25,321 nt of DNA from CAIVPM01 sp964615145 (GTDB lineage Bacteria > Bacteroidota > Bacteroidia > Chitinophagales > Chitinophagaceae). Of this stretch, positions 7,192-15,046 are shown one piece after another; within the stretch, counting starts at the first letter, position 1; every line of letters begins with the position of its first letter. The position numbers and the translations under genes are program-made. The stretch is taken from assembly GCA_964615145.1 (NCBI GenBank), contig CAZTOP010000039.1, positions 1-25,321 on the forward strand, written 5' to 3'. The notes beneath the pieces were generated by a model. That model was not told the DNA's origin. It saw only the letters and a list, made by a program, of their open reading frames with translations, and made no database searches.

Positions 7192-8388
7192 ATGCTTGTT
7201 ATTGGTCTCATTAAAGAATCAAAAAAACCTCAGGATAATCGAGTTGCTTTAACTCCTTCACAATGTAGATGGTTACAAAGAAACACAGAAATAAAAGTAA
7301 TAGTCCAAAGCTGCGAAACAAGATGCTATAAAGATTCAGAATATTTACAAGCTGGTGTGGTAATTACCGATGATTTGAGCGAATGCGATGTTTTGATGGG
7401 CATTAAGGAAGTCTCTAAAGAATTATTAATACCAAACAAAACATATTTTTTTTTCAGTCATACAAAAAAATTACAACCTTACAATCAGTCAATGTTTAAA
7501 ACAATGATTGAAAAAAATATTACGCTAATCGACTATGAATGTTTGGAGCATGAAGATGGCCAAAGGATGATTGGTTTTGGTTTTTTTGCAGGAATTGTTG
7601 GTGCACACAATGGCTTAATGTGTTATGGTAAAAGAACAGGAAAATTCGATTTGCAAAGAGTTTATCAAACTAAAGATTACAGAAGTTTAATTAACACATA
7701 TTTTGGATTAAAACTTCCACCAATTAAAATTGCAGTTACTGGTAGTGGACGTGTAGCACATGGCATTATTGAGGTTATGAATTTGCTGGATGTGCAGGAA
7801 GTTGAGCCTGATGAATATAAAGAAAATACTTTCCCATATCCTGTATATGTACACTTGAAGGGGGCTGACTTATACCAACACAAAATAACTGAAACATACA
7901 AAAGGCTTGACTTTCACCAAAACCCCAAAGACTATAAATGTATTTTTGAAAATTATTTACCTTATACAGACTTATTAATAAATGGTGTGTATTGGGATAC
8001 AGATATTCCAAGACTATTTGAAATGGAAGATATTAAATTAGATAACTTTAAAATTAAAACAATTGCAGATATTACTGATGATTTTAATGGAAGTATTCCT
8101 TGTAATTTAGGCGACTCAACAATACAAAATCCTGTTTATGGTATTGATAAAAATACTTTTGAAAAAACAGAGCCTTATTTACCAAACTCAATAGATATAA
8201 TGGCTGTGGGTAATTTACCCAATGAACTTTCACGAGACGCTAGCAGATATTTTGGTGAACAACTTATTAAGTTTGTGCTGGACGATTTACTAAAAGATGG
8301 TAGCCCTACCTTGGACCGAGCAACTATGTTGTTGAATGGAAAACTAACCTCAAATTATTCTTATATGAATGATTATGCCTATAATTAA
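7192..8388 (+). CDS. Saccharopine dehydrogenase-like NAD(P)-dependent oxidoreductase (AlaDH/PNT N-terminal fold)
   Basis: A 398-residue cytosolic enzyme. The N-terminus (IGLIKESKKPQDNRVALTP, residues 4-22) is the alanine dehydrogenase/transhydrogenase N-terminal motif. GIKEV with Lys72, FFFSHTKKLQPYN with His90, LIDYE (112-116) and FGFFAGIVGAHNGL (129-142) are characteristic of the lysine-ketoglutarate reductase and NAD-saccharopine dehydrogenase (LYS1) group. In LYS1 a Lys-His pair at similar spacing is catalytic. A Rossmann motif GSGRVAHG follows (184-191). It probably interconverts lysine, 2-oxoglutarate and saccharopine, or a related imino acid. The exact substrate is not settled, and alanine dehydrogenase is less likely. 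A possible -7 box (CATATTTG, 7159-7166) lies just upstream. It converges on pyrB with an 8-base gap. Confidence 0.75.
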   Translation: MLVIGLIKESKKPQDNRVALTPSQCRWLQRNTEIKVIVQSCETRCYKDSEYLQAGVVITDDLSECDVLMGIKEVSKELLIPNKTYFFFSHTKKLQPYNQSMFKTMIEKNITLIDYECLEHEDGQRMIGFGFFAGIVGAHNGLMCYGKRTGKFDLQRVYQTKDYRSLINTYFGLKLPPIKIAVTGSGRVAHGIIEVMNLLDVQEVEPDEYKENTFPYPVYVHLKGADLYQHKITETYKRLDFHQNPKDYKCIFENYLPYTDLLINGVYWDTDIPRLFEMEDIKLDNFKIKTIADITDDFNGSIPCNLGDSTIQNPVYGIDKNTFEKTEPYLPNSIDIMAVGNLPNELSRDASRYFGEQLIKFVLDDLLKDGSPTLDRATMLLNGKLTSNYSYMNDYAYN

Positions 8389-8396
8389 AATAAAGC

Positions 8397-9320
8397 TTAT
8401 CCTCTATCACTTAGTAAATACAATACAGACATTCTAACAGCTACACCATTTTCTACTTGGTTTAAAATGATAGATTGAGATCCATCTGCAACATCGCTAT
8501 CAATTTCGACACCCCTGTTTATTGGGCCAGGGTGCATTATCGTAATATCCTTATGTAAACTATTGAGTAAACTTTTGGTAACCCCATAAGATATATTATA
8601 CTCTCTTAAAGATGAAAACAATGGTTCATTTTGACGCTCCAATTGTATTCTTAAAACATTGGCTACATCACACCAACTTAAAGCCTTTTTTAAATCATAT
8701 TCCACATTTACACCAAGTGCATCTTTTAAATATTTGGGAATTAATGTTGGAGGTCCTGCAACAGTAACATTAGCTCCCATTTTCTTTAATAAATAAATAT
8801 TACTGAGTGCAACTCTACTGTGCATAATATCGCCAACCAAAGCAACATTCAATCCTTTCAAGGTTCCAAATTTTTCAGTAATAGAAAAGGCATCTAACAA
8901 AGCTTGAGTTGGGTGCTCATTAATCCCATCTCCGGCATTAACAATAGCTGCAGGAATATGTTTGGCCAAAAAATGTGGAGCACCACTTGCACTGTGCCTC
9001 ATTACAACCATATCAACCTTCATACTTAAAATATTATTTACAGTATCAAGCAGTGTTTCACCTTTTGCTGCACTTGAACCAGAAACTGCAAAGTTTATTG
9101 TGTCAGCACCTAGCCTTTTTTCTGCCAACTCAAACGAAATTCTAGTTCGTGTTGAGTTTTCGTAAAACAAATTCACAATAGTAACATCTCTAAGTGATGG
9201 TACTTTTTTAACTGGACGTTGCAAAACATCCTTAAACTGCTTGGCAGTATCTAATATCAATTCAATATCTTCCTTCTGTAAGTTTTTAATTCCCAATAAG
9301 TGTTTAGTAGATAATTTCAT
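8397..9320 (-). CDS. pyrB: Aspartate carbamoyltransferase catalytic subunit
   Basis: A 307-residue product from the ATG at 9320 (MKLSTKHLLGIKNL); an upstream TTG at 9347 leaves the frame open but adds nine residues with no family match. The enzyme joins carbamoyl phosphate and aspartate to form N-carbamoyl-aspartate, the committed step of pyrimidine synthesis, in the cytosol. Key motifs are ENSTRTRISFE (54-64, carbamoyl phosphate loop), the flexible loop Lys86, RHS (108-110), EHPTQALLD (135-143) and MHPGPINRG near the C-terminus (aspartate binding). Length is normal. No pyrI regulatory gene is adjacent. It is divergent from the cbb3 oxidase operon, and a -7 box for it lies at 9359-9366. Confidence 0.95.
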   Translation of the reverse strand: MKLSTKHLLGIKNLQKEDIELILDTAKQFKDVLQRPVKKVPSLRDVTIVNLFYENSTRTRISFELAEKRLGADTINFAVSGSSAAKGETLLDTVNNILSMKVDMVVMRHSASGAPHFLAKHIPAAIVNAGDGINEHPTQALLDAFSITEKFGTLKGLNVALVGDIMHSRVALSNIYLLKKMGANVTVAGPPTLIPKYLKDALGVNVEYDLKKALSWCDVANVLRIQLERQNEPLFSSLREYNISYGVTKSLLNSLHKDITIMHPGPINRGVEIDSDVADGSQSIILNQVENGVAVRMSVLYLLSDRG

Positions 9321-9358
9321 TATTGTAAAATAAGAGTTCTGTTGCAATACAAATCAGG

Positions 9359-9366
9359 CAAAGTTA
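9359..9366 (-). promoter_or_regulatory. -7 box of pyrB
   Basis: Minus strand TAACTTTG, an exact TAnnTTTG match 38 bases before the pyrB ATG. No TTTG was found at the usual 18-20 base distance upstream, so the promoter is only half supported. Confidence 0.4.
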
Positions 9367-9424
9367 AACATCTGCAAGTACCAAATGTGCAAAATGAAAA
9401 CATTTTAAAACCATAACATTTGTT

Positions 9425-9444
9425 TTTATGATAAATATCATAAA
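9425..9444. promoter_or_regulatory. FNR/Crp-type operator upstream of the cbb3 oxidase operon
   Basis: The sequence reads TTATGAT-AAAT-ATCATAA and extends by one more T/A pair on each side, an inverted repeat with 8-9 bp arms. It matches the FNR consensus TTGAT-N4-ATCAA except for A in place of the second T of each half. Its centre (9434.5) is 51.5 bases before the first base of the -7 box at 9486, about -62 to -65 from the likely start, a class I activator position. A Crp/Fnr regulator gene lies in the window at 16360-17070. The site is also 114 bases from pyrB, but the geometry favours the oxidase operon. Confidence 0.7.
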
Positions 9445-9485
9445 TCCCTTTGAGATTGCTCATTAAATACCTTTTTACGCACCTA

Positions 9486-9493
9486 TAGTTTTG
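9486..9493 (+). promoter_or_regulatory. -7 box of the cbb3 oxidase operon
   Basis: TAGTTTTG, an exact TAnnTTTG match 14 bases before the ccoS ATG. No -33 TTTG stands at the normal spacing (the nearest TTG is 27 bases upstream), as expected for a promoter that depends on an activator. Confidence 0.55.
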
Positions 9494-9507
9494 CTCATAT
9501 TAAAATT

Positions 9508-9678
9508 ATGAGTGTAATTATTATTTTATTGATCGCTAGTATAACTGTAGCAAGCCTTTTTTTATTAGGGTTTTTATGGAGTATTAAATCTGGTCAGTTT
9601 GATGATGACATTGCTCCATCTATCCGAATTCTTTTTGATGACGAACTAACTAAAAACAAAGAAATCTTAAACAAATAA
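9508..9678 (+). CDS. ccoS: cbb3-type cytochrome oxidase assembly protein CcoS
   Basis: A 56-residue membrane protein, MSVIIILLIASITVASLFL and onward. One N-terminal transmembrane helix (about 2-24) is followed by the diagnostic FLWSIKSGQFDDDIAPSIRILFDDE. The WxxxxGQFDD segment is the CcoS family signature. CcoS is required to insert heme and copper cofactors into the CcoN subunit. It is the first gene of the operon and ends 10 bases before ccoNO. In many genomes ccoS is joined to ccoI, the copper P-type ATPase; no ccoI is present here on either side. The gene was found by translating the region by eye. The call is secure from motif and context. Confidence 0.9.
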   Translation: MSVIIILLIASITVASLFLLGFLWSIKSGQFDDDIAPSIRILFDDELTKNKEILNK

Positions 9679-9688
9679 TCAAAAAAAT

Positions 9689-11797
9689 ATGCAATTAGAA
9701 AAGTTTTATTATGACAACAAGATTGTAAAATGGTTTGCTTATGCCACAATTTTATGGGGAGTAGTGGGTATGATTGTTGGTTTGTTAGCAGCTATACAAA
9801 TTTATTTACCAGGTGCTAATTTCAATTTTGCACCTACTACATTTGGTCGTGTAAGACCATTGCATACAAATGCTGTAATTTTTGCTTTTGTGGGCAATGG
9901 TATTTTTATGGGTGTTTACTATTCGTTACAGCGATTGTGCAAGACCAGAATGTTTAGTGATCTTTTGAGCAAAATACATTTTTGGGGTTGGCAAGCTATT
10001 ATTGTTTCTGCTGCAGTTACTTTATTGGCAGGTTATACATCTGGCAAAGAATATGCTGAGCTTGAGTGGCCAATAGATATAGCAATTACATTAGTTTGGG
10101 TGGTCTTTGGTATCAACATGTTTGGTACAATAATAAAAAGAAGAGAAAGCCACTTATATGTAGCCATTTGGTTTTTTATTGCTACCTGGGTTACAGTTGC
10201 AATGTTACATATTGTAAACTCATTTGAAATTCCATATTCTGCTTTAAAAAGTTACAGCTGGTATGCTGGTGTACAGGATGCATTAGTTCAATGGTGGTAT
10301 GGGCACAATGCTGTTGCTTTTTTTCTAACTACACCATATTTGGGGTTAATGTATTATTATCTGCCTAAAGCCGCTAACAGGCCTGTTTACAGTTATCGAT
10401 TATCGATTGTACATTTTTGGGCCTTAATATTTATTTATATATGGGCAGGCCCACACCACTTACTATATACAGCTTTACCAGATTGGGCTCAAAGTTTAGG
10501 AGTTGTTTTTAGCATTATGCTCATTGCACCAAGCTGGGGTGGTATGTTAAATGGTTTGTTTACTTTAAGAGGTGCTTGGGATAAGGTAAGAGAAGATCCT
10601 GTTCTTAAATTTATGGTAGTTGCTATTACTTGCTATGGCATGGCTACTTTTGAAGGTCCTTTATTAAGCTTAAAAAGTGTAAATGCTATTTCTCATTTTA
10701 CAGATTGGACCATTGCTCACGTTCATGTTGGAGCATTAGGATGGAATGGTTTTTTAACTTTTGCAATGTTATATTGGCTTATACCTAAAATTTTTAACAC
10801 ACCGTTATATTCTACAAAACTAGCAACAAATCATTTTTGGATAGGAACCATAGGTATAGTTTTATATGCAGTTCCAATGTATTGGGCGGGCTTTACCCAA
10901 GCCGAAATGTGGAAACAATTTACAGAGGAAGGCACTATTAAATATCAATTTTTAGAAACTGTAACACATATTATACCATTATATGTATTAAGAAGTGTGG
11001 GTGGATTATTGTATTTAGTGGGTGTTTTTGTTATGGTTTATAACTTAGCAAAAACTATAAAAGCAGGTAAATTAGTGGCTAATGAAGAAGCTCAATCTGC
11101 TCCACTATCAAAAAACATAGAACCACACGGTAAACAATATTGGCACCGTTGGATAGAAAAACGCCCTATTCAAATGTTAATATTTAGCTTAATCGCTGTT
11201 GCTATTGGTGGTTTGCTAGAATTGATTCCTACATTTTTAGTTAAAGAAAATATCCCAACTATCGCTTCAGTTAAACCTTACACTCCTTTGGAATTACAAG
11301 GAAGAGACATATATGTAAGAGAAGGATGTTATTTATGTCATTCGCAAATGATTCGTCCATTTAGAGATGAAGTAGCTAGATATGGTGAATACAGCAAAGC
11401 TGGTGAATTTGTTTATGATCATCCTTTCCAATGGGGCAGTAAACGTACAGGTCCAGATTTAGCTAGAATTGGAGGAAAATATCCAGACAGTTGGCACTTT
11501 AATCACATGTTAGAACCACAAAGCATGAGTCCTGGTTCCATAATGCCATCTTATACCTGGCTGTTCGACGATAAAATTGATACAGCCATTACTCCTGCAA
11601 AAATTAGAGCAATGCAAACATTGGGTGTACCATATGAAAAAGGATATGATGCAATTGCAAATAACGATTTAATGAAACAAGCCAAAGGAATAAAAGATAA
11701 TTTAAAAAAGGATAAACTTGAAGTTGCAACAAACGCTGAAATCATTGCTTTAATTGCCTATTTGCAAAGAGTTGGAACCGACATTAATAAAAAATAA
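9689..11797 (+). CDS. ccoN: cbb3-type cytochrome c oxidase, fused subunits I and II (CcoNO)
   Basis: A 702-residue fusion of the catalytic subunit CcoN (about 1-470, around 12 membrane helices) and the monoheme cytochrome c subunit CcoO (about 490-702, one N-terminal helix). CcoN ligands are visible: His59 (RPLHTN, low-spin heme b), His206 (WWYGHNAV) with His256-His257 (WAGPHHLLY) for CuB, and His344 and His346 (AHVHVGALGWNG) for the two b hemes. CcoO shows CYLCH (547-551) and the distal MPSYTWLF methionine region. The oxidase reduces O2 to water with high affinity and pumps protons in the inner membrane. The N-O fusion is normal in Bacteroidota but absent from the proteobacterial enzymes. 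All key residues are present. Confidence 0.97.
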   Translation: MQLEKFYYDNKIVKWFAYATILWGVVGMIVGLLAAIQIYLPGANFNFAPTTFGRVRPLHTNAVIFAFVGNGIFMGVYYSLQRLCKTRMFSDLLSKIHFWGWQAIIVSAAVTLLAGYTSGKEYAELEWPIDIAITLVWVVFGINMFGTIIKRRESHLYVAIWFFIATWVTVAMLHIVNSFEIPYSALKSYSWYAGVQDALVQWWYGHNAVAFFLTTPYLGLMYYYLPKAANRPVYSYRLSIVHFWALIFIYIWAGPHHLLYTALPDWAQSLGVVFSIMLIAPSWGGMLNGLFTLRGAWDKVREDPVLKFMVVAITCYGMATFEGPLLSLKSVNAISHFTDWTIAHVHVGALGWNGFLTFAMLYWLIPKIFNTPLYSTKLATNHFWIGTIGIVLYAVPMYWAGFTQAEMWKQFTEEGTIKYQFLETVTHIIPLYVLRSVGGLLYLVGVFVMVYNLAKTIKAGKLVANEEAQSAPLSKNIEPHGKQYWHRWIEKRPIQMLIFSLIAVAIGGLLELIPTFLVKENIPTIASVKPYTPLELQGRDIYVREGCYLCHSQMIRPFRDEVARYGEYSKAGEFVYDHPFQWGSKRTGPDLARIGGKYPDSWHFNHMLEPQSMSPGSIMPSYTWLFDDKIDTAITPAKIRAMQTLGVPYEKGYDAIANNDLMKQAKGIKDNLKKDKLEVATNAEIIALIAYLQRVGTDINKK

Positions 11798-11811
11798 TAA
11801 CAATCAATAAA

Positions 11812-11973
11812 ATGAAATTCATTAATTATTTAGAAAAAATAACAGGTGTTGATATTTATGCCATCACTTCTTTTTCAATCTTTTTTACTTTCTTTTTAGT
11901 AATGGCTTTCTGGGCTTTAAAAGCAGATAAAAAGTTGATCGATGAATTAAATCATCTTCCTTTAAAAAATTAA
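11812..11973 (+). CDS. ccoQ: CcoQ-like small subunit of the cbb3 oxidase
   Basis: A 53-residue protein beginning MKFINYLEKITGVDIYAI, with one transmembrane helix (about 16-36) ending in FWALKADKK. A single-span protein of this size between ccoNO and ccoP corresponds by position to CcoQ, which stabilises the oxidase complex in proteobacteria. Sequence similarity to proteobacterial CcoQ is weak; the FWAxKxDK tail after the helix is the main shared feature. It starts 14 bases after ccoNO and ends 16 bases before ccoP, clearly within the operon. The symbol is given by position and topology. Confidence 0.75.
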   Translation: MKFINYLEKITGVDIYAITSFSIFFTFFLVMAFWALKADKKLIDELNHLPLKN

Positions 11974-11989
11974 TTCAAACAAGTAGAAT

Positions 11990-13180
11990 ATGAATAAAAT
12001 ATATAAATCAAACCTATTCAGAATTTTAATTCTTGGTATTATCTGCATGCCAGTAAGTGTATTTGCTGCTGCACCAAAAGTATCCGAAACAAGCAATCCT
12101 ATTGCACAAATTTTGCTTGGTATTGTAATAGCTTTAGGTATCTGTATTGTACTGTTAGCAAATGTAGTTTTAAGTGCAGCACAAGTGCATTTAAAAAAAT
12201 TCCGAGAGACTAATAAAGAAAAAAATAACATTAATAAAGTAGTTCTGTTTTTTGCACTTATTTTTTTTAGCACAAACTTATTTGCAGCTGCAGAGCCTGG
12301 TGCAATAGCCACAGATGACACGATTGCTGGTTTACAATCCTCTTCATTTTACGCACTTATTAGTGCTATAATAGTTGAGTTGGTTATTATCTTTTTCTTG
12401 ATTTACAATCTCAAATTTTTACTACGAGCAGAGAAAGAGATTAGAAAAATAACTTTAGTAAATGAAACTGAAACCAAAGAAAGTTCGTGGCAAAAATGGT
12501 GGGAGAAAGCCAATAGCTTTAAACCTATCAAAGAAGAATCTCAAATTGATTTAGGGCATGATTACGATGGGATTCGAGAGCTTGATAATAGACTTCCCGG
12601 ATGGTGGCTATATGGTTTTTACTTGTGTATATTATTTGCATTTATATATCTATGGCGATTTCACGTTTCGCACACTGGCTTATCCAGCAAAGAAGAACTA
12701 CAAGTTGCACTTGCACAAGGAGAAAAAGATAAAGAAGCATATTTAAAAAATGCGGCAAATAATATTGATGAAAATACTGTAACACTATTAACCACTGAAG
12801 CAGATATTGATGCTGGCAAAACATTATTTCAAACAAACTGTGTGGCCTGCCACGGAGAATCTGCAAATGGCTTAGTAAACGGCAACCCTGGTGCAGGCCC
12901 TAATTTAACAGACAACTACTGGCTGCACAAAGGGAGTATAAATGATATTTTTAAAACTATTAAATATGGCTGGCCAGATAAAGGAATGAAAAGTTGGAAA
13001 GAAGATTTTTCGCCAATAAAGATTGCTCAACTAGCTAGCTATATAAAAAGTATGAATGGTAAAAATCCAAAAGGGAAAGACCCTCAAGGAGATTTGTTTG
13101 AAGAAGCGAAAAGCACAGCAGATTCAACACAACCAACAACCATCAAGGATTCCATTAATACTACAGAACAAAAAAAATAA
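11990..13180 (+). CDS. ccoP: cbb3-type cytochrome c oxidase subunit III (CcoP), single heme
   Basis: A 396-residue membrane-anchored cytochrome c. CcoP passes electrons from soluble or bc1-type donors to CcoO/CcoN on the periplasmic side. From the N-terminus: a signal-like hydrophobic stretch ending FAAAP (9-29), a helix (38-63), a second signal-like stretch ending FAAAE (83-102), a helix (121-145), then a CcoP N-domain-like segment with LPGWWLYGFYLCILFAFIYLWRFH (202-225). Near the end is one cytochrome c domain with NCVACHG (283-289) and a candidate axial Met333. Classical CcoP has two hemes; only one CXXCH exists here. The four-segment N-terminal part is longer than in classical CcoP and looks internally repeated. 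ccoG starts 2 bases after the stop. Confidence 0.9.
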   Translation: MNKIYKSNLFRILILGIICMPVSVFAAAPKVSETSNPIAQILLGIVIALGICIVLLANVVLSAAQVHLKKFRETNKEKNNINKVVLFFALIFFSTNLFAAAEPGAIATDDTIAGLQSSSFYALISAIIVELVIIFFLIYNLKFLLRAEKEIRKITLVNETETKESSWQKWWEKANSFKPIKEESQIDLGHDYDGIRELDNRLPGWWLYGFYLCILFAFIYLWRFHVSHTGLSSKEELQVALAQGEKDKEAYLKNAANNIDENTVTLLTTEADIDAGKTLFQTNCVACHGESANGLVNGNPGAGPNLTDNYWLHKGSINDIFKTIKYGWPDKGMKSWKEDFSPIKIAQLASYIKSMNGKNPKGKDPQGDLFEEAKSTADSTQPTTIKDSINTTEQKK

Positions 13181-13182
13181 AT

Positions 13183-14601
13183 ATGATTTCTGACTTTGAG
13201 CATTTGAACGAACCAACCACAGAAGAATTTAGAGATAGACTTGCTACAGTTGATGAGCATGGAAAAAGAAAATGGATATATGCTTATAAGCCCAAAGGAA
13301 AGTTTTACAACATAAGAACATTCTTAAGTATTTTCTATTTTACAATTTTTTTCGGTCTTCCATTTATACAAGTAAATGGAAGACCGTTGTTTTTATTCAA
13401 CATCCCTAAAGCTAAATTCATCATTTTTAGCAAAGTATTCTGGCCACAAGATTTTTTCATTTTTGGCATTACAATGATTACTTTCATTTTCTTCATCATT
13501 CTTTTCACTGCAGCATTCGGAAGATTATTTTGTGGTTGGGCTTGCCCGCAAACTAATTTTATGGAAATGATGTTTAGAAAAGTCGAGTACCTGATTTTAG
13601 GAGATGCAGGCAAACAAAAACAACTTAAAAATTCGCCTTGGACAACAAAAAAAATATTTAAAGTAACTCTAAAACAAATTGCTTTTTACATACTATCCTT
13701 TGTCATTGCCAATTTTTTTTTAGCTTATATAATTGGTATAAAAGAATTGGAAAAAATAATTACAGAACCCATAGGAGAACATTTAATTGGCTTTACATCT
13801 TTATTAATTTTTAGTGGTATTTTTTATGCAGTATATGCTTTTTTTAGAGAGCAGGCATGTACTGTTGTTTGTCCTTATGGCAGATTACAAAGCGTATTAT
13901 TAGATAAAAACTCAATGATTGTTGCTTACGATTACAAACGTGGAGAAACTCGTGGTAATCCTAAAAAAGCACACATTGAAAAATTTGGAGATTGCATAGA
14001 TTGTTATCAATGTGTAAAAGTATGCCCAACAGGTATTGATATAAGAAATGGTGTGCAAATGGAATGTGTTGGGTGTACAGCTTGTATTGATGCCTGCAAT
14101 AATATAATGGAAAAAATAGGAAAACCTAAAGGTTTAATAAGATATGCATCAGAAAACTCAATTGCGAATAATGAGCCACTACGCTACACAACCAGAATGA
14201 AAATGTACACCTTATTATGTATTATAGTTTTGAGTATACTTTCATTTTTATTATTTACTAGAAAAGACATTGATGCTACAATAATGCGAACTCCAGGAAT
14301 GCTGTTTCAAGAAGTAGGGACTGATAGTATCTCAAATTTATATAACCTTAAAGCAGTTAACAAAACTATTACAGATGTTCCTTTAACTATCAAACTAGAA
14401 AACGAAATTGGAAATGTAAAAGTAATAGGTAAACCTTTTATTGAAGTTTCAAAAGAGGCACAAGGTTCGGGTGCTTTTTTTATAATATTGCCTAAAAATA
14501 AAATAACACAAAGAAGCACACCATTAAAACTTGGACTTTATAATGGTGATCATAAAATAGGAGTTGTAAAAACAAACTTCTTAGGTCCGGTATTAAATTA
14601 A
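13183..14601 (+). CDS. ccoG: cbb3 oxidase maturation protein CcoG (FixG/RdxA-like ferredoxin)
   Basis: A 472-residue inner-membrane iron-sulfur protein of the CcoG/FixG/RdxA family, reported to reduce copper(II) for delivery to the cbb3 oxidase. It has about four to five membrane helices. CGWACPQTNFMEMMFRKVE (117-135) and EQACTVVCPYGRLQSVLLD (224-241) supply the conserved intramembrane Cys pairs. Two [4Fe-4S] ferredoxin motifs follow: Cys271, 274, 277, 281 and Cys295, 298, 301, 305. A C-terminal periplasmic immunoglobulin-like FixG domain (about 360-472) ends the protein. All eight cluster cysteines are present and the length is normal. Position directly between ccoP and ccoH confirms the call. 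Confidence 0.95.
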   Translation: MISDFEHLNEPTTEEFRDRLATVDEHGKRKWIYAYKPKGKFYNIRTFLSIFYFTIFFGLPFIQVNGRPLFLFNIPKAKFIIFSKVFWPQDFFIFGITMITFIFFIILFTAAFGRLFCGWACPQTNFMEMMFRKVEYLILGDAGKQKQLKNSPWTTKKIFKVTLKQIAFYILSFVIANFFLAYIIGIKELEKIITEPIGEHLIGFTSLLIFSGIFYAVYAFFREQACTVVCPYGRLQSVLLDKNSMIVAYDYKRGETRGNPKKAHIEKFGDCIDCYQCVKVCPTGIDIRNGVQMECVGCTACIDACNNIMEKIGKPKGLIRYASENSIANNEPLRYTTRMKMYTLLCIIVLSILSFLLFTRKDIDATIMRTPGMLFQEVGTDSISNLYNLKAVNKTITDVPLTIKLENEIGNVKVIGKPFIEVSKEAQGSGAFFIILPKNKITQRSTPLKLGLYNGDHKIGVVKTNFLGPVLN

Positions 14602-14611
14602 AACTATAAAT

Positions 14612-15046
14612 ATGAATTGGGGATATAAATTAATGTTTGTTTTTATTGCATTTGCTGGACTAATGGCAACGCTTGTATATAAAAGCACACAAACAAAATA
14701 TGAATTAGTAAGTAAAGATTATTATAAAGATGAGTTGAAATATCAAGATAGAATTGATGCTAAATATGAAGCTTCTAAAATTAGTGATGTAAGTATTCTC
14801 ATTGAAAAAGATTCTATTTTAATTAAGTTTCCTAAGGAATTAATTACTTCAAAATTAGCAGGAGATCTTTGGTTTTATTGTAAAACCGACGAAACCAAAG
14901 ACAAGCATATTAACTTTTCAAGAAACGCATTAAACAATTATTCTTTACCAATAAGTACAGTAAAAAAAGGTTCATATCAAATTAAAATAAATTATAAAGC
15001 AAATAACACACAATACTTTTCAGAGAAAGAAATTGTTATCAAATAA
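14612..15046 (+). CDS. ccoH: cbb3 oxidase assembly protein CcoH (FixH family)
   Basis: A 144-residue protein with one N-terminal transmembrane helix (MNWGYKLMFVFIAFAGLMATLVY) and a periplasmic beta-rich domain. The segment STQTKYELVSKDYYKDELKYQDRID is the usual start of Bacteroidota FixH proteins. CcoH/FixH stays bound to the cbb3 oxidase and is needed for its stability. The gene lies 10 bases after ccoG, and its TAA is followed immediately by the ATG of the TauE/SafE gene (no gap), which implies coupled translation. Overall conservation of FixH is low, so the call leans on topology and operon position. Confidence 0.88.
   Translation: MNWGYKLMFVFIAFAGLMATLVYKSTQTKYELVSKDYYKDELKYQDRIDAKYEASKISDVSILIEKDSILIKFPKELITSKLAGDLWFYCKTDETKDKHINFSRNALNNYSLPISTVKKGSYQIKINYKANNTQYFSEKEIVIK

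Noticed and set aside
9321..9347. Upstream TTG start for pyrB
   Set aside because: It adds nine residues without family similarity; the ATG at 9320 gives the normal PyrB N-terminus.
11962..12321. Minus-strand open frame opposite the start of ccoP
   Set aside because: It lies antisense to operon genes with clear cytochrome features and has no recognisable domain.
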